DNA of 64,000 bases from Diaminobutyricimonas sp. LJ205 (GTDB taxonomy: Bacteria > Actinomycetota > Actinomycetes > Actinomycetales > Microbacteriaceae): assembly GCF_009755725.1 (NCBI RefSeq), contig NZ_CP046619.1, positions 1,550,001 to 1,614,000 on the forward strand, given 5' to 3'. A program made the translations under genes and the position numbers. Positions 42,605 through 53,689 of the stretch are shown one piece after another; position 1 is the stretch's first letter; each line of letters begins with the position of its first letter. The notes beneath the pieces are model-generated. The model was given only the letters and a program-made list of their open reading frames with translations, ran no database searches and was not told the DNA's origin.

Positions 42605-44038
42605 TCAGCGAGCAATGAAGTCGCTTCCCTCTCCTGTGATGCCCTCGACGAATGCCGCGAGCGAATCGGCGCGGGACTCGATACGCCAGTCGTTGGTCGT
42701 TCGTTCTCCCTGGACATAGGTGGTCACGGCCAGGTTGAACCAGGCGAAACCGATGATGTCGTCGTTCTCTGGTCGGCCCATCGCCTCGAAGAAGCTCTTA
42801 ACCCACTCCGGCTTGTATCCGCCGGTTTCCGATGCCCCGATCTCGGCGAGGAAGATCGGCTTGTCGGTGAGCGCCCGGAGCTGCGCGAGCGTGGCTCCGA
42901 AGGTGTCATCGAAGGTGATCTTCTCCTCGCCGGCATACGGCGGGCGAAGGTATCCGGACATGCCGACCCAGTCCACGTACTCGTCACCCGGGTACAGGCC
43001 TGCCAGGTGCGACGGATCCCGGAGCGCGGACGGGAGTTTGTCGATCCGGTTCGGCGCCCAGATCCAGATCACCTGCTCGTTCGCGCCTTCCTGCTCGAAG
43101 ATCTGGTGCACGTGCTGCCACACCTTGACGTAATCGCCGGGGCGGTTGCCGTTGATCGACTCGCCCTTGCCGTCCACCTCGTTCCACGGGTACCAGATGC
43201 TGTTCATCTCGTGGTTCAGGCGGATACCGAGCGGCAGGCCCGTCGCAACGATGTCGCGGGCGTACTGGCGCAGGTACTCATCGAACGCCCCATCCAGGAT
43301 GCGCGGCAGCGAGTACTCGGGCTCCTCAACCACGTCGTTCTGCGCGTCGATCGGTCGCGACTCCCAGGTGAGAAGTGGCAGTCGGCCTTCCTTCCACGCC
43401 CTCGTGACGCCCTCTGCGCGGAAGTTCTCGTCCCAGCCACCGAAGTAACCGACGGCGCTCGGCTGGACCCCGACCTTGCTGGAGGTGTCATCGAATGTCG
43501 CCCAGTTCCACGGCGCCTGCGCGGTGTACATCCCGAAGTAGTCGGTTGCCGGTGCCATCAGCTCGGCCTTCGACGGCGCGGTGATCGGGGCAGCGGCAGG
43601 CTGCGTCGAGGCCTTGCTCGTCGACCCGGACGGCTTGCCCGACGATGACGGCTTCTTCCCTGACGCGGCCGCTGCGGCCGCCTGACGATCGGCGCTGGCC
43701 GCCTGCATCGCCTGCAGCTGGCCCTCGGCCGACCACAGCGCATTCTGCAGGCGTTCCTGCTCGGCGGTGGCAGCGGTCAGGTCGCCGTCCTTCTTTTCGA
43801 GCTCACTTTGCAGCTCACGGAGTTCGGCCAGGAGCACCTTGCGCTCCTCGTTCAGTTCATCGATCTCGCTCGAGCCCGAGACCAGGGTCTCCACGGCTTC
43901 GGGGAGGGGGCTCATTGGCGAGGTCCAGACGACGACGCTGACGGCGATCAGGCAGAGAGCGACGAAGGATGCCGCGACGGCGGTCCAGCGGGCCCGGACA
44001 GTGCTGCCGGCCCACCAGGTGCGGGTGGTTTCAGACAA
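42605..44038 (-). CDS. Membrane-anchored glycoside hydrolase family 26 protein
   Basis: 477 aa. One membrane helix (AVAASFVALCLIAVSVVVW) at residues 20-40, a coiled coil (EERKVLLAELRELQSELEKK, residues 60-110), a Ser/Lys/Ala linker, then a GH26-type catalytic domain from about residue 165 with acid/base Glu in RLNHEMN and nucleophile Glu in IFLAEIG. GH26 enzymes cut beta-mannan or beta-1,3-xylan; within synthase operons such hydrolases trim or release the polymer. It overlaps the synthase gene by 8 bases and precedes ugd by 13 bases. Confidence 0.88.
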   Translation of the reverse strand: MSETTRTWWAGSTVRARWTAVAASFVALCLIAVSVVVWTSPMSPLPEAVETLVSGSSEIDELNEERKVLLAELRELQSELEKKDGDLTAATAEQERLQNALWSAEGQLQAMQAASADRQAAAAAASGKKPSSSGKPSGSTSKASTQPAAAPITAPSKAELMAPATDYFGMYTAQAPWNWATFDDTSSKVGVQPSAVGYFGGWDENFRAEGVTRAWKEGRLPLLTWESRPIDAQNDVVEEPEYSLPRILDGAFDEYLRQYARDIVATGLPLGIRLNHEMNSIWYPWNEVDGKGESINGNRPGDYVKVWQHVHQIFEQEGANEQVIWIWAPNRIDKLPSALRDPSHLAGLYPGDEYVDWVGMSGYLRPPYAGEEKITFDDTFGATLAQLRALTDKPIFLAEIGASETGGYKPEWVKSFFEAMGRPENDDIIGFAWFNLAVTTYVQGERTTNDWRIESRADSLAAFVEGITGEGSDFIAR

Positions 44039-45512
44039 TGAGGATCGCCTCCAGAACGAAGATCGAGAATCCGATCAGGTATGGGATGCCGGCCTTGGGG
44101 TTCAAGCGCCGGCGAGGAGCAGCCTTCGGGGCCGCGACACGCACACTCGCCGCGCGCCGTGGCGAGACAGAGACCATGCCGTCACCATGCGGGGTGACCG
44201 GTGCTCCGACCGGTGCGAGTTCCGGCGTCGGCTCGGCAGCGTTCGCGAGCGCGTCATCCTGCGCGCCACCGGCATAGGCTCCCGCACGGGTGCCCCAGCC
44301 GCTGGCGTGGCCCATCCGGAAGAATCCGATGAGGCGGATCGGCATGAGGAACAGCGTCGAAACGATGATGAAGGCCGGTAACCGGAAGAAGTCGCTTGGC
44401 TTCTCAGCGAGGTGGCGCATCTGGCGGATGGCCATGCTGAGCACCGAGGAGACGAGCATGAGTCCCAGCACCAGGAACAGACCGGCGCGGACGCCGTACT
44501 CCTCGAGGAAAATCTCGTAGAAGTTGTAGCCCTGACCCGTGAGGGCTCGGTAGATCCAGCCGCCCAGCACGCCGGCGAGCAGGAACGGCAGGATGATGTC
44601 CAGCACGAAGAAGAACGCGAGCACCGGCGCGTGACTGAGCATCCAAGGCAGCATCCGCAGCGTGTTGTACTGGCTGCCCCGAGCCCAGCGCAGTTGCTGC
44701 TTGAACAGCTTCTTCACCGTGAGCGGAGCATCGGTGTAGACCAAGCTGGTGTGCTGGTAGACCGTGCGGTAACCCTCCTTGAGGGTGAGGTTCGTGAGGG
44801 TGCGGTCGTCCGAGACCTCGAGGAAGACGCCCATGAACTTCTCGTGCATGAACTTGTCCATCACCCGCATGAGGATGTTGCGACGGAACGCGATCGTGCG
44901 GCCGGGAAGGCATCCGACCTGGCCCACCACGCTCTGAGCCGGCATCGAGTACAGCGAACGCGTGTTCTCGAGCCAGTCCATCCACCGGGTGATCCAGCTG
45001 CGCTCCGGCTCCAGGATCCGCTGACGCGTGGTGACGCCACCGATGGACGCATCCGCGAACGGTTTCACCAGCTCGCTGAGGGTGCCCGGCGTCCATACCG
45101 TGTCCGAATCGACGAGCACGGTGATCTCGCCATGCGAGAGCTCGGTGCCGATCTTGACCGCGTTGCGCTTGCCCGGGATCGGCGTGTGAGTCCACCGCAC
45201 CAGCGGGGCGAACTCCTCGCACACGGCGACCAGCGCGGGGTTCTCAGCGCCGTTGATGACCACGATGATCTCGTCCGGCCGCTGCTCAACCATGCGGCTG
45301 ATCACATCGCGGAACAGGTCGATCGGCTCATCGACAACCGGGACGACGACGCTCGTGGTGCCGCTGAACTGTCCCGTGTAGGCGCGGTAGCGCCGAGACA
45401 GGACAACCTTCACCACCCACAAGATCCAAATCAACGCGGTGTACACCGCGAAGAGGTAGAGCTCGGGGTATCCCCCAAGCATGTGCCGCATTTGCAGCAG
45501 GAAGATGAACAA
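44031..45512 (-). CDS. Processive glycosyltransferase family 2 synthase
   Basis: 493 aa, TTG start with GAGGAGGG 8 bases upstream. One or two N-terminal membrane helices precede a GT2 domain: DxD as VDSDT, SDDRTLTN and the processivity motif QQLRW (QxxRW). Four or more C-terminal membrane segments follow, then a cytoplasmic tail and a final hydrophobic stretch (IPYLIGFSIFVLEAILIV). This is the layout of hyaluronan or cellulose-like synthases that extend and export a polymer. Together with ugd the product probably contains glucuronic acid. Confidence 0.9.
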   Translation of the reverse strand: MFIFLLQMRHMLGGYPELYLFAVYTALIWILWVVKVVLSRRYRAYTGQFSGTTSVVVPVVDEPIDLFRDVISRMVEQRPDEIIVVINGAENPALVAVCEEFAPLVRWTHTPIPGKRNAVKIGTELSHGEITVLVDSDTVWTPGTLSELVKPFADASIGGVTTRQRILEPERSWITRWMDWLENTRSLYSMPAQSVVGQVGCLPGRTIAFRRNILMRVMDKFMHEKFMGVFLEVSDDRTLTNLTLKEGYRTVYQHTSLVYTDAPLTVKKLFKQQLRWARGSQYNTLRMLPWMLSHAPVLAFFFVLDIILPFLLAGVLGGWIYRALTGQGYNFYEIFLEEYGVRAGLFLVLGLMLVSSVLSMAIRQMRHLAEKPSDFFRLPAFIIVSTLFLMPIRLIGFFRMGHASGWGTRAGAYAGGAQDDALANAAEPTPELAPVGAPVTPHGDGMVSVSPRRAASVRVAAPKAAPRRRLNPKAGIPYLIGFSIFVLEAILIV

Positions 45513-45954
45513 GGTTGAGACCCTCCTCGGTAGGGGAATTTGTCGTCGCGGAAGTCAAATGGACGGCGCCAAAAGTTCCGCGACGCTGAGGAACGGGCCG
45601 TGAGCCATCCCCGAGTAAAGCGGTTCCGCACACCCCCCGCAAGGGGTACATTTCGGCGTGTCGGGCCGCTCGCGAGATTTGTGATTTGTATTCACGCGAA
45701 TGCAGTGGGTCTTTTGGAGGACACCATTTCTGTCCCCCTGAACGCCGACATAACGGGCCGCTGAGCCACCCTCCAATCGCCGGGTTCGCGCGGATCGACC
45801 ATGTACCCCTCGAACGAGGGTCAAAGACGAACGGCCGTCAGTCCTTCCCGGATGGGGTACAAGCTTTCAGGCGAGAAAGCTCGCCGTCACGGGACCAAGA
45901 ATTAACCGTTTGGTAACAATCAAGCCATCCGGATTGATGGTTTGGAGGCGTCGC
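45513..45954. other. 442-bp intergenic region before the exopolysaccharide operon
   Basis: No credible gene. It carries three copies of an 8-mer: GGGGTACA at 45643 and 45854, and its complement TGTACCCC at 45802. There is also an imperfect CRP-like inverted repeat, GTGA-N7-TCAC, near 45681. The glnE terminator is at the right end. Likely a long regulated leader or promoter for the synthase operon. Confidence 0.6.
45921..45944 (-). terminator. glnE terminator
   Basis: On the minus strand CAAACCATC-AATCCG-GATGGCTTG forms a 9-bp stem with one wobble pair, 10 bases after the glnE stop, followed by ATTGTT. Confidence 0.6.
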
Positions 45955-48882
45955 TCAGTGGTCGTGGGCGGATTCGGCGGTGCCGTAGAACAGGCGGTCG
46001 AAGACCTGCCGCGCGCGACGGGTGACCCCCAGATAGTCATGCTCGAGCTGGCTAGCGCTGCCGGGCGGGTAGCCCATGATTCGGGCAACACCCTCCAGTT
46101 GTCGACGTTCGGTCGGCAGCACGTCCGAGGTCTTCGCGTTCCACAGTGTCATCGCGGAGCGTGCCCGGGATGCCATCAACCAGGCTGCCCGCAGGCGGCC
46201 GGCATCCGCGGTGCTGACCAGGCCTGCGTCCTCGGCAGCCGCGAGTGCGCCGAGCGTTGAGGTGGTCTTCAGTGCCGGTGTCGAGGCCGCGTGTTGCAAC
46301 TGCAGCAACTGCACAAACCACTCGACGTCGCTCAACGAGCCGCGGCCGAGCTTCAGGTGCCGGGACGGGTCAGCGCCCTGCGGCAGCCGCTCGGCCTCAA
46401 CCCTGGCCTTGATGCGCTTGATCTCCCGCACGGCGTGCTCGCCGATCGCGGACGGATGGCGCACCTCATCGGCGAGGGCTTCAAAGTCGCTCAGCAGGGC
46501 CTCGTCGCCCACCGTGCCTCGGGCCCGCAACAGCGCCTGGGCCTCCCAGGTCAACGACCAACGTTCGTAGTACGCACGGTAGGAATCCAGCGAGCGCACG
46601 ATGGCACCGGTCTTGCCCTCCGGGCGCAGTCCGGGGTCCAGGTCGAATGGCAGCCGGAGGTCCTCGGTCAGGGCGCGCAGGCCCTTCACGATGCGTTCGG
46701 CGGCGACCTGAGCCTTCTCGGGTTCCACGCTCCGCGCGCGGTACACGTACATCACGTCGAGGTCGGAACCGAAGCCGAGCTCCTGGCCGCCGTATCGGCC
46801 CATCCCGATGATCCCGAACTCGATGCCGTCGTCCGGCTCCCGGACCAGCGTGAGGATGCCGGTGAGGGTTGCCGTGGCGATATCGGACAAGCCAACCCCC
46901 AGCGCCTCGATCGGCACGGCATCCAGCATGCTGCCCAGTGCCAGCCGGAGCACTTCGCGGCGACGAAGCGTGCGCAGCGCACCGGCCGCGGCGTCCACTG
47001 TGGGGTGCCGGGCGACCGTCGCGCGCACCTCCTCAAGCAGGGTCCCGAGCGGCCGCGGCTGCAGGTCTTCGTCGTGTTCCAGCCACGCCACAGCATCGGG
47101 GATGCGCTCGAACAGCGCCACGGCGAAGTGTGAGCTGGACAGGACGTTCGTCAGCCGGTGGGCGGCCCCGGACGAGTCCCGCAGCGTGCGCAGGAACCAG
47201 TGCGCCTCGCCGAGATCGTCGCTCAGGCGGCGGAACGCCAGCAGACCCTGATCCGGGTCCGCCCCATCCGCGAACCATTGCAGCATCACCGGCAGCAGGG
47301 TGCGCTGGATCGTTGCGCGCCGAGACACCCCAGTGGTCAGGGCGCCGATGTGGCGCAGCGCCCCGGCGGGATCGCGGAACCCGATGGCGGCCAGCCGAGC
47401 GGTCGCCTGTTCGCTGGACAGCGCCACCTCTTCGGCGGGAAGCGCTGCGACCGCGGACAGCAGCGGACGATAAAACAGTCGTTCGTGCAGCGACCGCACG
47501 GCGAGCTTGGTGCGCTGCCAGGCGTCGGTGAGCTCTCGCGCGGTGCCGAACAGGCCGCTGGCACGGGCGAGCACGCGCCGATCCGCCTCGTCTCGAGGCA
47601 TCAGGTGGGTGCGGCGCAGTCGCGACAGCTGCAGTCGATGCTCGAACAGCCGCAGTAGCCGGTAGTCGCGCGCGAACTCGGCGGATTCGTCACGGCCGAT
47701 GTATCCGCCTGAGGCGAGCGTTGACAGCGCCGTCAGTGTGTCACGGGCGCGCACCGACTCATCGAACTGGCCGTGCACGAGCTGGAGCAGTTGAATCGTG
47801 AACTCGATGTCCCGCAACCCGCCGGGGCCGAGCTTCACCTGCAGGTCGACCTCATCGGCGGGGATGTGCGCGGTGACCCGTTCGCGCATCGCTTGCACGG
47901 ATTCGACGAAACCCTCGCGCGACGCGCTGGAGAAGACCAACGGTTCCACCAGTGCCACGTATCGGGCGCCGAGGTCGGGGTCACCGGCGAGCGGTCGTGC
48001 CTTCAGCAGTGCCTGGAACTCCCAGCTCTTCGCCCACCGGTCGTAGTACGCGCCGTGCGACTGCAGTGTGCGCACCAGGGCGCCGTCCTTGCCCTCCGGG
48101 CGCAGGTTGGCGTCCACCTCCCAGAGCAGCGGTTCGGCCGCGAGCTCGGTGAGTCCGCGCATGGTGACCATCGCCAGGCGGGTGGCGATCTCCAGCGCGC
48201 GCTCGGGAGCGATCGTGCCATCCCCCTCCCCCACGAAGATGACATCGACGTCACTGACGTAGTTGAGCTCGCGCGCACCCGCCTTGCCCATGCCGATGAT
48301 CGCCAGCCGGGTCGCCGCGACCTCGTCGGGCGGATATGGCATCTCCCGCCTGGCGCAGTTTAGGGCGGCATCCAGGGCGGCACCGGCCAGATCGGACAGC
48401 GCGGCGGTGACGGTGCTGACGGCTTCCAGCGGGTCCGGATGTTCCAGATCCCACGCCGTGATCCGGGCCAGATGCCGGCGATAGCGCACCCGTAGCGCGA
48501 CCCGTGCGTCATCGCCGGTAAGCGACCTGATCCCGGTGAGCAGATCCGCGGTGTACGCGGCCTGGGTCCACGGCTGCGCCACCTCCTCGACCGCCGCGAG
48601 CTCGGCAGGTCGGCGCAGGAAGAATTCGCCGAGGCCCTCGGATGCGCCGAACAATCTGATCAGCCGATGCGCCGACCGTTCGTCGGCGAGCAACGCGTCA
48701 AGCTCCCTCGGTGCACGATCCCGCACGCGGTCGAGCAGGCGCAGGGCCTGATCGGCATCGGCGGCCGACGCGAAGAACCGCACCAGGTCCGGCGAGAAGC
48801 TCTCGAGCAGGTTGCGGCTCGACTCCAGCTCGACAAAGCCGAGCCTGGCCAGCTCGGTGAGGGTGATCCTGGGTCGCGTCAT
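45955..48882 (-). CDS. glnE: Bifunctional glutamine synthetase adenylyltransferase/deadenylylase
   Basis: 975 aa, normal length. Two nucleotidyltransferase halves with their metal-binding motifs: NYVSDVDVIF in the N-terminal half and LGFGSDLDVMYVY in the C-terminal half, each followed by a DUF294-like helical domain (KLGPGGLRDIEF and KLGRGSLSDVEW). It adds AMP to the Tyr of GlnA1 and removes it in response to nitrogen status. It follows glnA2 by 11 bases on the same strand and lies 20 kb from glnA. Confidence 0.96.
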   Translation of the reverse strand: MTRPRITLTELARLGFVELESSRNLLESFSPDLVRFFASAADADQALRLLDRVRDRAPRELDALLADERSAHRLIRLFGASEGLGEFFLRRPAELAAVEEVAQPWTQAAYTADLLTGIRSLTGDDARVALRVRYRRHLARITAWDLEHPDPLEAVSTVTAALSDLAGAALDAALNCARREMPYPPDEVAATRLAIIGMGKAGARELNYVSDVDVIFVGEGDGTIAPERALEIATRLAMVTMRGLTELAAEPLLWEVDANLRPEGKDGALVRTLQSHGAYYDRWAKSWEFQALLKARPLAGDPDLGARYVALVEPLVFSSASREGFVESVQAMRERVTAHIPADEVDLQVKLGPGGLRDIEFTIQLLQLVHGQFDESVRARDTLTALSTLASGGYIGRDESAEFARDYRLLRLFEHRLQLSRLRRTHLMPRDEADRRVLARASGLFGTARELTDAWQRTKLAVRSLHERLFYRPLLSAVAALPAEEVALSSEQATARLAAIGFRDPAGALRHIGALTTGVSRRATIQRTLLPVMLQWFADGADPDQGLLAFRRLSDDLGEAHWFLRTLRDSSGAAHRLTNVLSSSHFAVALFERIPDAVAWLEHDEDLQPRPLGTLLEEVRATVARHPTVDAAAGALRTLRRREVLRLALGSMLDAVPIEALGVGLSDIATATLTGILTLVREPDDGIEFGIIGMGRYGGQELGFGSDLDVMYVYRARSVEPEKAQVAAERIVKGLRALTEDLRLPFDLDPGLRPEGKTGAIVRSLDSYRAYYERWSLTWEAQALLRARGTVGDEALLSDFEALADEVRHPSAIGEHAVREIKRIKARVEAERLPQGADPSRHLKLGRGSLSDVEWFVQLLQLQHAASTPALKTTSTLGALAAAEDAGLVSTADAGRLRAAWLMASRARSAMTLWNAKTSDVLPTERRQLEGVARIMGYPPGSASQLEHDYLGVTRRARQVFDRLFYGTAESAHDH

Positions 48883-48893
48883 CCGGTCAGCAG

Positions 48894-50231
48894 CTACAGG
48901 ATCTCGAGGTTCGACTCCAGCTCGTACTGCGTGACCTGAGCGCGATAGTCGCTCCAGTCCTTGCGCTTGTTCAGCAGCACGTAGTTGAACACCTGCTCAC
49001 CCAGGGTCTCGGCAACCAGCTCGGACTCCTCCATCAGCGCCACAGCACGATCCAGGCTGGACGGCAGCGAGCGGTAGCCGAGGGCGCGGCGTTCCGCGTC
49101 GGTCATGTTCCAGACGTCGTTCTCCGCCTCCGGCGGCAGCTCGTAGCCCTCCTCGATGCCCTTGAGACCCGCAGCGAGCAGCAGCGAGAAGGCCAGGTAG
49201 GGGTTCGCTGCCGAGTCCATCGCGCGGTACTCGACACGCGCACTGGTGCCCTTGCCCGGCTTGTAGAGCGGAACCCGCACCAGCGCGGACCGGTTGTTGT
49301 GTCCCCAGGTCACATAGCTCGGGGCTTCATCTCCGCCCCAGAGCCGCTTGTACGAGTTCACGAACTGGTTGGTGACCGCGGTGATCTCCGGCGCGTGCGT
49401 GAGCAGGCCGGCGATGAACTGCCGCCCGATCTTCGAGAGCTGGTACTCGGCTCCCGCCTCATAGAACGCGTTCGCGTCGCCCTCGAACAGCGACAGGTGG
49501 GTGTGCATGCCGGAACCTGGATGTCCCGCGATCGGCTTCGGCATGAAGGTGGCGTAAACACCCTGTTCGATCGCGACCTCCTTCACCACGGTCCGGAAGG
49601 TCATGATGTTGTCGGCGGTGGTGAGCGCGTCGGCGTACCGCAGGTCGATCTCGTTCTGGCCGGGGCCGACCTCATGGTGGCTGAACTCCACCGAGATGCC
49701 CAGGTCCTCGAGCATCCGCACCGACCGGCGCCGGAAGTCGTGCGCGGTGCCACCCGGCACATTGTCGAAGTAGCCAGCCGAGTCGACCGGAACGGGCTTG
49801 CCGTTCTTCAGCTTGGGCGACTTCAGCAGGTAGAACTCGATCTCGGGGTGCGTGTAGAAGGTGAAACCGCGGTCGGCAGCCTTCGCCAGCGCACGCTTCA
49901 GCACGTTGCGCGGATCGGCGACGGCGGGCTCGCCATCCGGGGTGAGCAGGTCGCAGAACATGCGGGCGGTCGGATCCACAGTGCCCCGCCACGGCAGGAT
50001 CTGGAACGTTGACGGGTCGGGTCGGGTGATGACATCCGCCTCAAAGGAACGGGTCAGGCCCTCGATCGCCGAGCCGTCAATCCCGATGCCCTCGTTGAAG
50101 GCGCCCTCGACCTCGGCCGGGGCGATCGCGACGCTCTTGAGCGTGCCAAGCACGTCGGTGAACCACAGTCTGATGAACTTCACGCCACGCTCTTCGATCG
50201 TACGAAGAACAAAGTCCCGCTGCTTGTCCAT
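48894..50231 (-). CDS. glnA2: Glutamine synthetase type I paralogue (GlnA2)
   Basis: 445 aa. GSI motifs include IDGSAIEGL, PKPIAGHPGSGMHTHLSLFE and NRSALVRVP. The region matching the adenylylation loop reads LPPEAENDVWNMTDAERRAL and has no Tyr at the expected place, so GlnE should not control it. It ends DYRAQVTQYELESNLEIL. In other actinobacteria GlnA2 is a secondary or non-regulated synthetase. Heads the leftward glnA2-glnE operon, divergent from panB. Confidence 0.95.
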   Translation of the reverse strand: MDKQRDFVLRTIEERGVKFIRLWFTDVLGTLKSVAIAPAEVEGAFNEGIGIDGSAIEGLTRSFEADVITRPDPSTFQILPWRGTVDPTARMFCDLLTPDGEPAVADPRNVLKRALAKAADRGFTFYTHPEIEFYLLKSPKLKNGKPVPVDSAGYFDNVPGGTAHDFRRRSVRMLEDLGISVEFSHHEVGPGQNEIDLRYADALTTADNIMTFRTVVKEVAIEQGVYATFMPKPIAGHPGSGMHTHLSLFEGDANAFYEAGAEYQLSKIGRQFIAGLLTHAPEITAVTNQFVNSYKRLWGGDEAPSYVTWGHNNRSALVRVPLYKPGKGTSARVEYRAMDSAANPYLAFSLLLAAGLKGIEEGYELPPEAENDVWNMTDAERRALGYRSLPSSLDRAVALMEESELVAETLGEQVFNYVLLNKRKDWSDYRAQVTQYELESNLEIL

Positions 50232-50334
50232 CTGACTCCTCTGATGCCGAACCCAGGGGCGTCCCGCCCCGAGTTCCTAGGCTACTGGGTCGCTCAGGAA
50301 TCCCCGTAGCACTGGTGACCGTTATGGTTTAGCC

Positions 50335-51150
50335 ATGACGGACCAGCCTGTTAAGCGCGTGCGCACTCGCCACTTTCAGAACGCCAAGAACGAGGGCATC
50401 AAGATCACCGGCCTCACGAGCTACGACATGCTCACGGCACAGATCTTCGATGCCGCGGGAATCGACTTCCTGCTCGTCGGCGACTCGGCGGGCAACAACG
50501 TCCTCGGGTATGACACGACGCTCCCGGTCAGCGTCGACGACCTGATCCCGCTGACGCGTGCGGTCGCCGGCGCCACCAAGCGGGCGTTTGTGGTCGCGGA
50601 CATGCCGTTCGGCAGCTACGAGACCAGCACCGACGAGGCGTTGCACACCGCGTTCCGGTTCATGAAGGAGACGCACGCGCACGCGGTGAAGCTCGAGGGC
50701 GGCGTGCGAAGCGCCGAGCAGATTCGCCGGATCGTGTCGGCTGGCATCCCGGTGATGGCCCACATCGGCTTCACCCCGCAGAGCGAACACGGCCTCGGTG
50801 GCCACCTCATTCAGGGTCGCGGGGAGCAAATCGAGCAGTTGGTTGCCGATGCACACGCCGTCGAAGACGCCGGAGCGTTCGCCGTCGTGCTGGAGATGGT
50901 GACCTCCGAAGCGGCCGAGCGTGTAACGAAAGAGCTGCGTATCCCTACAATTGGTGTTGGTGCCGGCCCGCACGTCGACGGACAATTGCTCGTCTGGACA
51001 GACTGGGCCGGGCTCACCACCGGGCGCATCCCCAAGTTTGTGAAACAGTACGCGGATCTCGCGGGTGTGCTTACCGACGCCGTGAACGCATACCGTGCCG
51101 ACGTTGAATCGGGCTCCTACCCCGGCCCTGAACACAGCTACGACAGCTGA
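50335..51150 (+). CDS. panB: 3-methyl-2-oxobutanoate hydroxymethyltransferase
   Basis: 271 aa, a TIM barrel. The N-terminal KITGLTSYDMLTAQIFDAAG, ligands in LLVGDSAGNNVLGY and active-site region VKLEGGVRSAEQIRRIVSAG with HIGFTPQ are typical. It makes ketopantoate with methylenetetrahydrofolate in pantothenate synthesis. The cluster glnA2-glnE-panB resembles the mycobacterial order. Confidence 0.96.
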   Translation: MTDQPVKRVRTRHFQNAKNEGIKITGLTSYDMLTAQIFDAAGIDFLLVGDSAGNNVLGYDTTLPVSVDDLIPLTRAVAGATKRAFVVADMPFGSYETSTDEALHTAFRFMKETHAHAVKLEGGVRSAEQIRRIVSAGIPVMAHIGFTPQSEHGLGGHLIQGRGEQIEQLVADAHAVEDAGAFAVVLEMVTSEAAERVTKELRIPTIGVGAGPHVDGQLLVWTDWAGLTTGRIPKFVKQYADLAGVLTDAVNAYRADVESGSYPGPEHSYDS

Positions 51151-51169
51151 CCAGCTTCCCTCCCCCTGA

Positions 51170-52528
<1,359 letters not shown>

Positions 52529-52602
52529 GGCAGCCCTGCCTGGTGATCTCGAGACGCGTCACTCGCCCCGCTCGTGGCGCTCCTCACTCACCGGAAGCGA
52601 GT

Positions 52603-52776
52603 TCAGCGGTCTTCGCCGGCTTCCTCGGCCGCCCAGCGGCGTGAACGTTCGGCGATGATCTCCGGCGCCCGTGCGGCCTCTTCGCGAGTTGCGAAGGGGC
52701 CCGCGCGGTCGATCGAGTTCGAGATCTTGCCCTCTTCGACTTCCCCGGTGCGGGTGTTGTACCAGAACTCGGCCAT
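52603..52776 (-). CDS. 57-aa SPOR-like small protein
   Basis: Starts at the ATG at 52776 with GGGAGG upstream: MAEFWYNTRTGEVEEGKISN then DRAGPFATREEAARAPEIIA and a charged end WAAEEAGEDR. The pattern of a short domain ending in PFATREEA matches small SPOR-domain-like proteins that sit opposite map in related actinobacteria. It may bind peptidoglycan if exported, but no signal peptide is present. Convergent with gdhA. Confidence 0.7.
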   Translation of the reverse strand: MAEFWYNTRTGEVEEGKISNSIDRAGPFATREEAARAPEIIAERSRRWAAEEAGEDR

Positions 52777-52808
52777 GTCGACCTCCCAGGCTCAGTAGAG
52801 TTGATCCT

Positions 52809-53675
52809 ATGCCCCGCGACAAGAACGGTCACCTCGTTCCCGGCCGGGTGAGTCCACTCCGTGCCGTCCCCAAGCACATCGAACGACCGGAGTACGTCGG
52901 ACGTGCGGAACCCCGCGAGCACACCGACGGCGACGTGTACGACGCGGCTGGAATCGAGCGCATCCGTACCTCCGGCGGCGTCGCGGCGCGGGCAATTGCC
53001 GCGGTGGCGGCGGCCATTGCGCCGGGCGTGACCACCGACGAGTTGGATGGCATCGGCCACGACGCGCTCATCGCCGAAGACGCCTACCCGTCGACCCTCG
53101 GATATCGCGGGTTCCCGAAATCGGTGTGCACCTCCGTCAACGAGGTCATCTGCCACGGCATCCCCGACGACACCGTGCTCGAAGACGGCGACATCATCAA
53201 CATCGACATCACCGCGTACAAGAACGGCGTGCACGGCGACCTCAATGCCACCTTCATCGTGGGCGAGGCCACCCCCGAGATCACCGACCTCGTCGCCCGC
53301 ACCGAGGAGTCCCTCCGGCGCGGCATGAAGGCGGTCGCGCCCGGCCGGCAGATCAACGTCATCGGACGCGCAATCGAGAGCTACGCCAAGCGTTTCAACT
53401 ACGGCGTCGTCCGTGACTTCACCGGCCACGGCGTCGGTGCCGCGTTCCACTCCGGCCTCGTCATCCCGCACTACGACGCCGCCCCCGGGTTCGACACCAT
53501 CATGGAGCAGGGGATGGTGTTCACGATAGAACCGATGCTCACGCTCGGCACCCACGAGTGGGACATGTGGGCGGATGACTGGACCGTGACCACCCGGGAC
53601 AAGAGCATCACGGCGCAGTTCGAACACACTCTTGTCGTCACCGAGCGCGGTGTCGACATCCTGACTTTGCCCTGA
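52809..53675 (+). CDS. map: Methionine aminopeptidase type I
   Basis: 288 aa from the ATG at 52809; TAGAGT 7 bases upstream suggests a leaderless mRNA. The metal ligands are visible: Asp in NIDITAYKNGVHGD, His in TGHGVG and Glu in FTIEPML plus the last Glu in QFEHT. A 35-residue N-terminal extension (about RVSPLRAVPKHIERPEYV) is typical of actinobacterial MetAP. It removes initiator Met from nascent proteins. Confidence 0.96.
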   Translation: MPRDKNGHLVPGRVSPLRAVPKHIERPEYVGRAEPREHTDGDVYDAAGIERIRTSGGVAARAIAAVAAAIAPGVTTDELDGIGHDALIAEDAYPSTLGYRGFPKSVCTSVNEVICHGIPDDTVLEDGDIINIDITAYKNGVHGDLNATFIVGEATPEITDLVARTEESLRRGMKAVAPGRQINVIGRAIESYAKRFNYGVVRDFTGHGVGAAFHSGLVIPHYDAAPGFDTIMEQGMVFTIEPMLTLGTHEWDMWADDWTVTTRDKSITAQFEHTLVVTERGVDILTLP

Positions 53676-53689
53676 CGAAGGAGTCCAGC

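Noticed and set aside
45678-45698. CRP/GlxR-like inverted repeat
   Set aside because: GTGA and TCAC are separated by 7 bases instead of the 8 between these tetramers in the TGTGA-N6-TCACA consensus, so I do not call it a CRP site.
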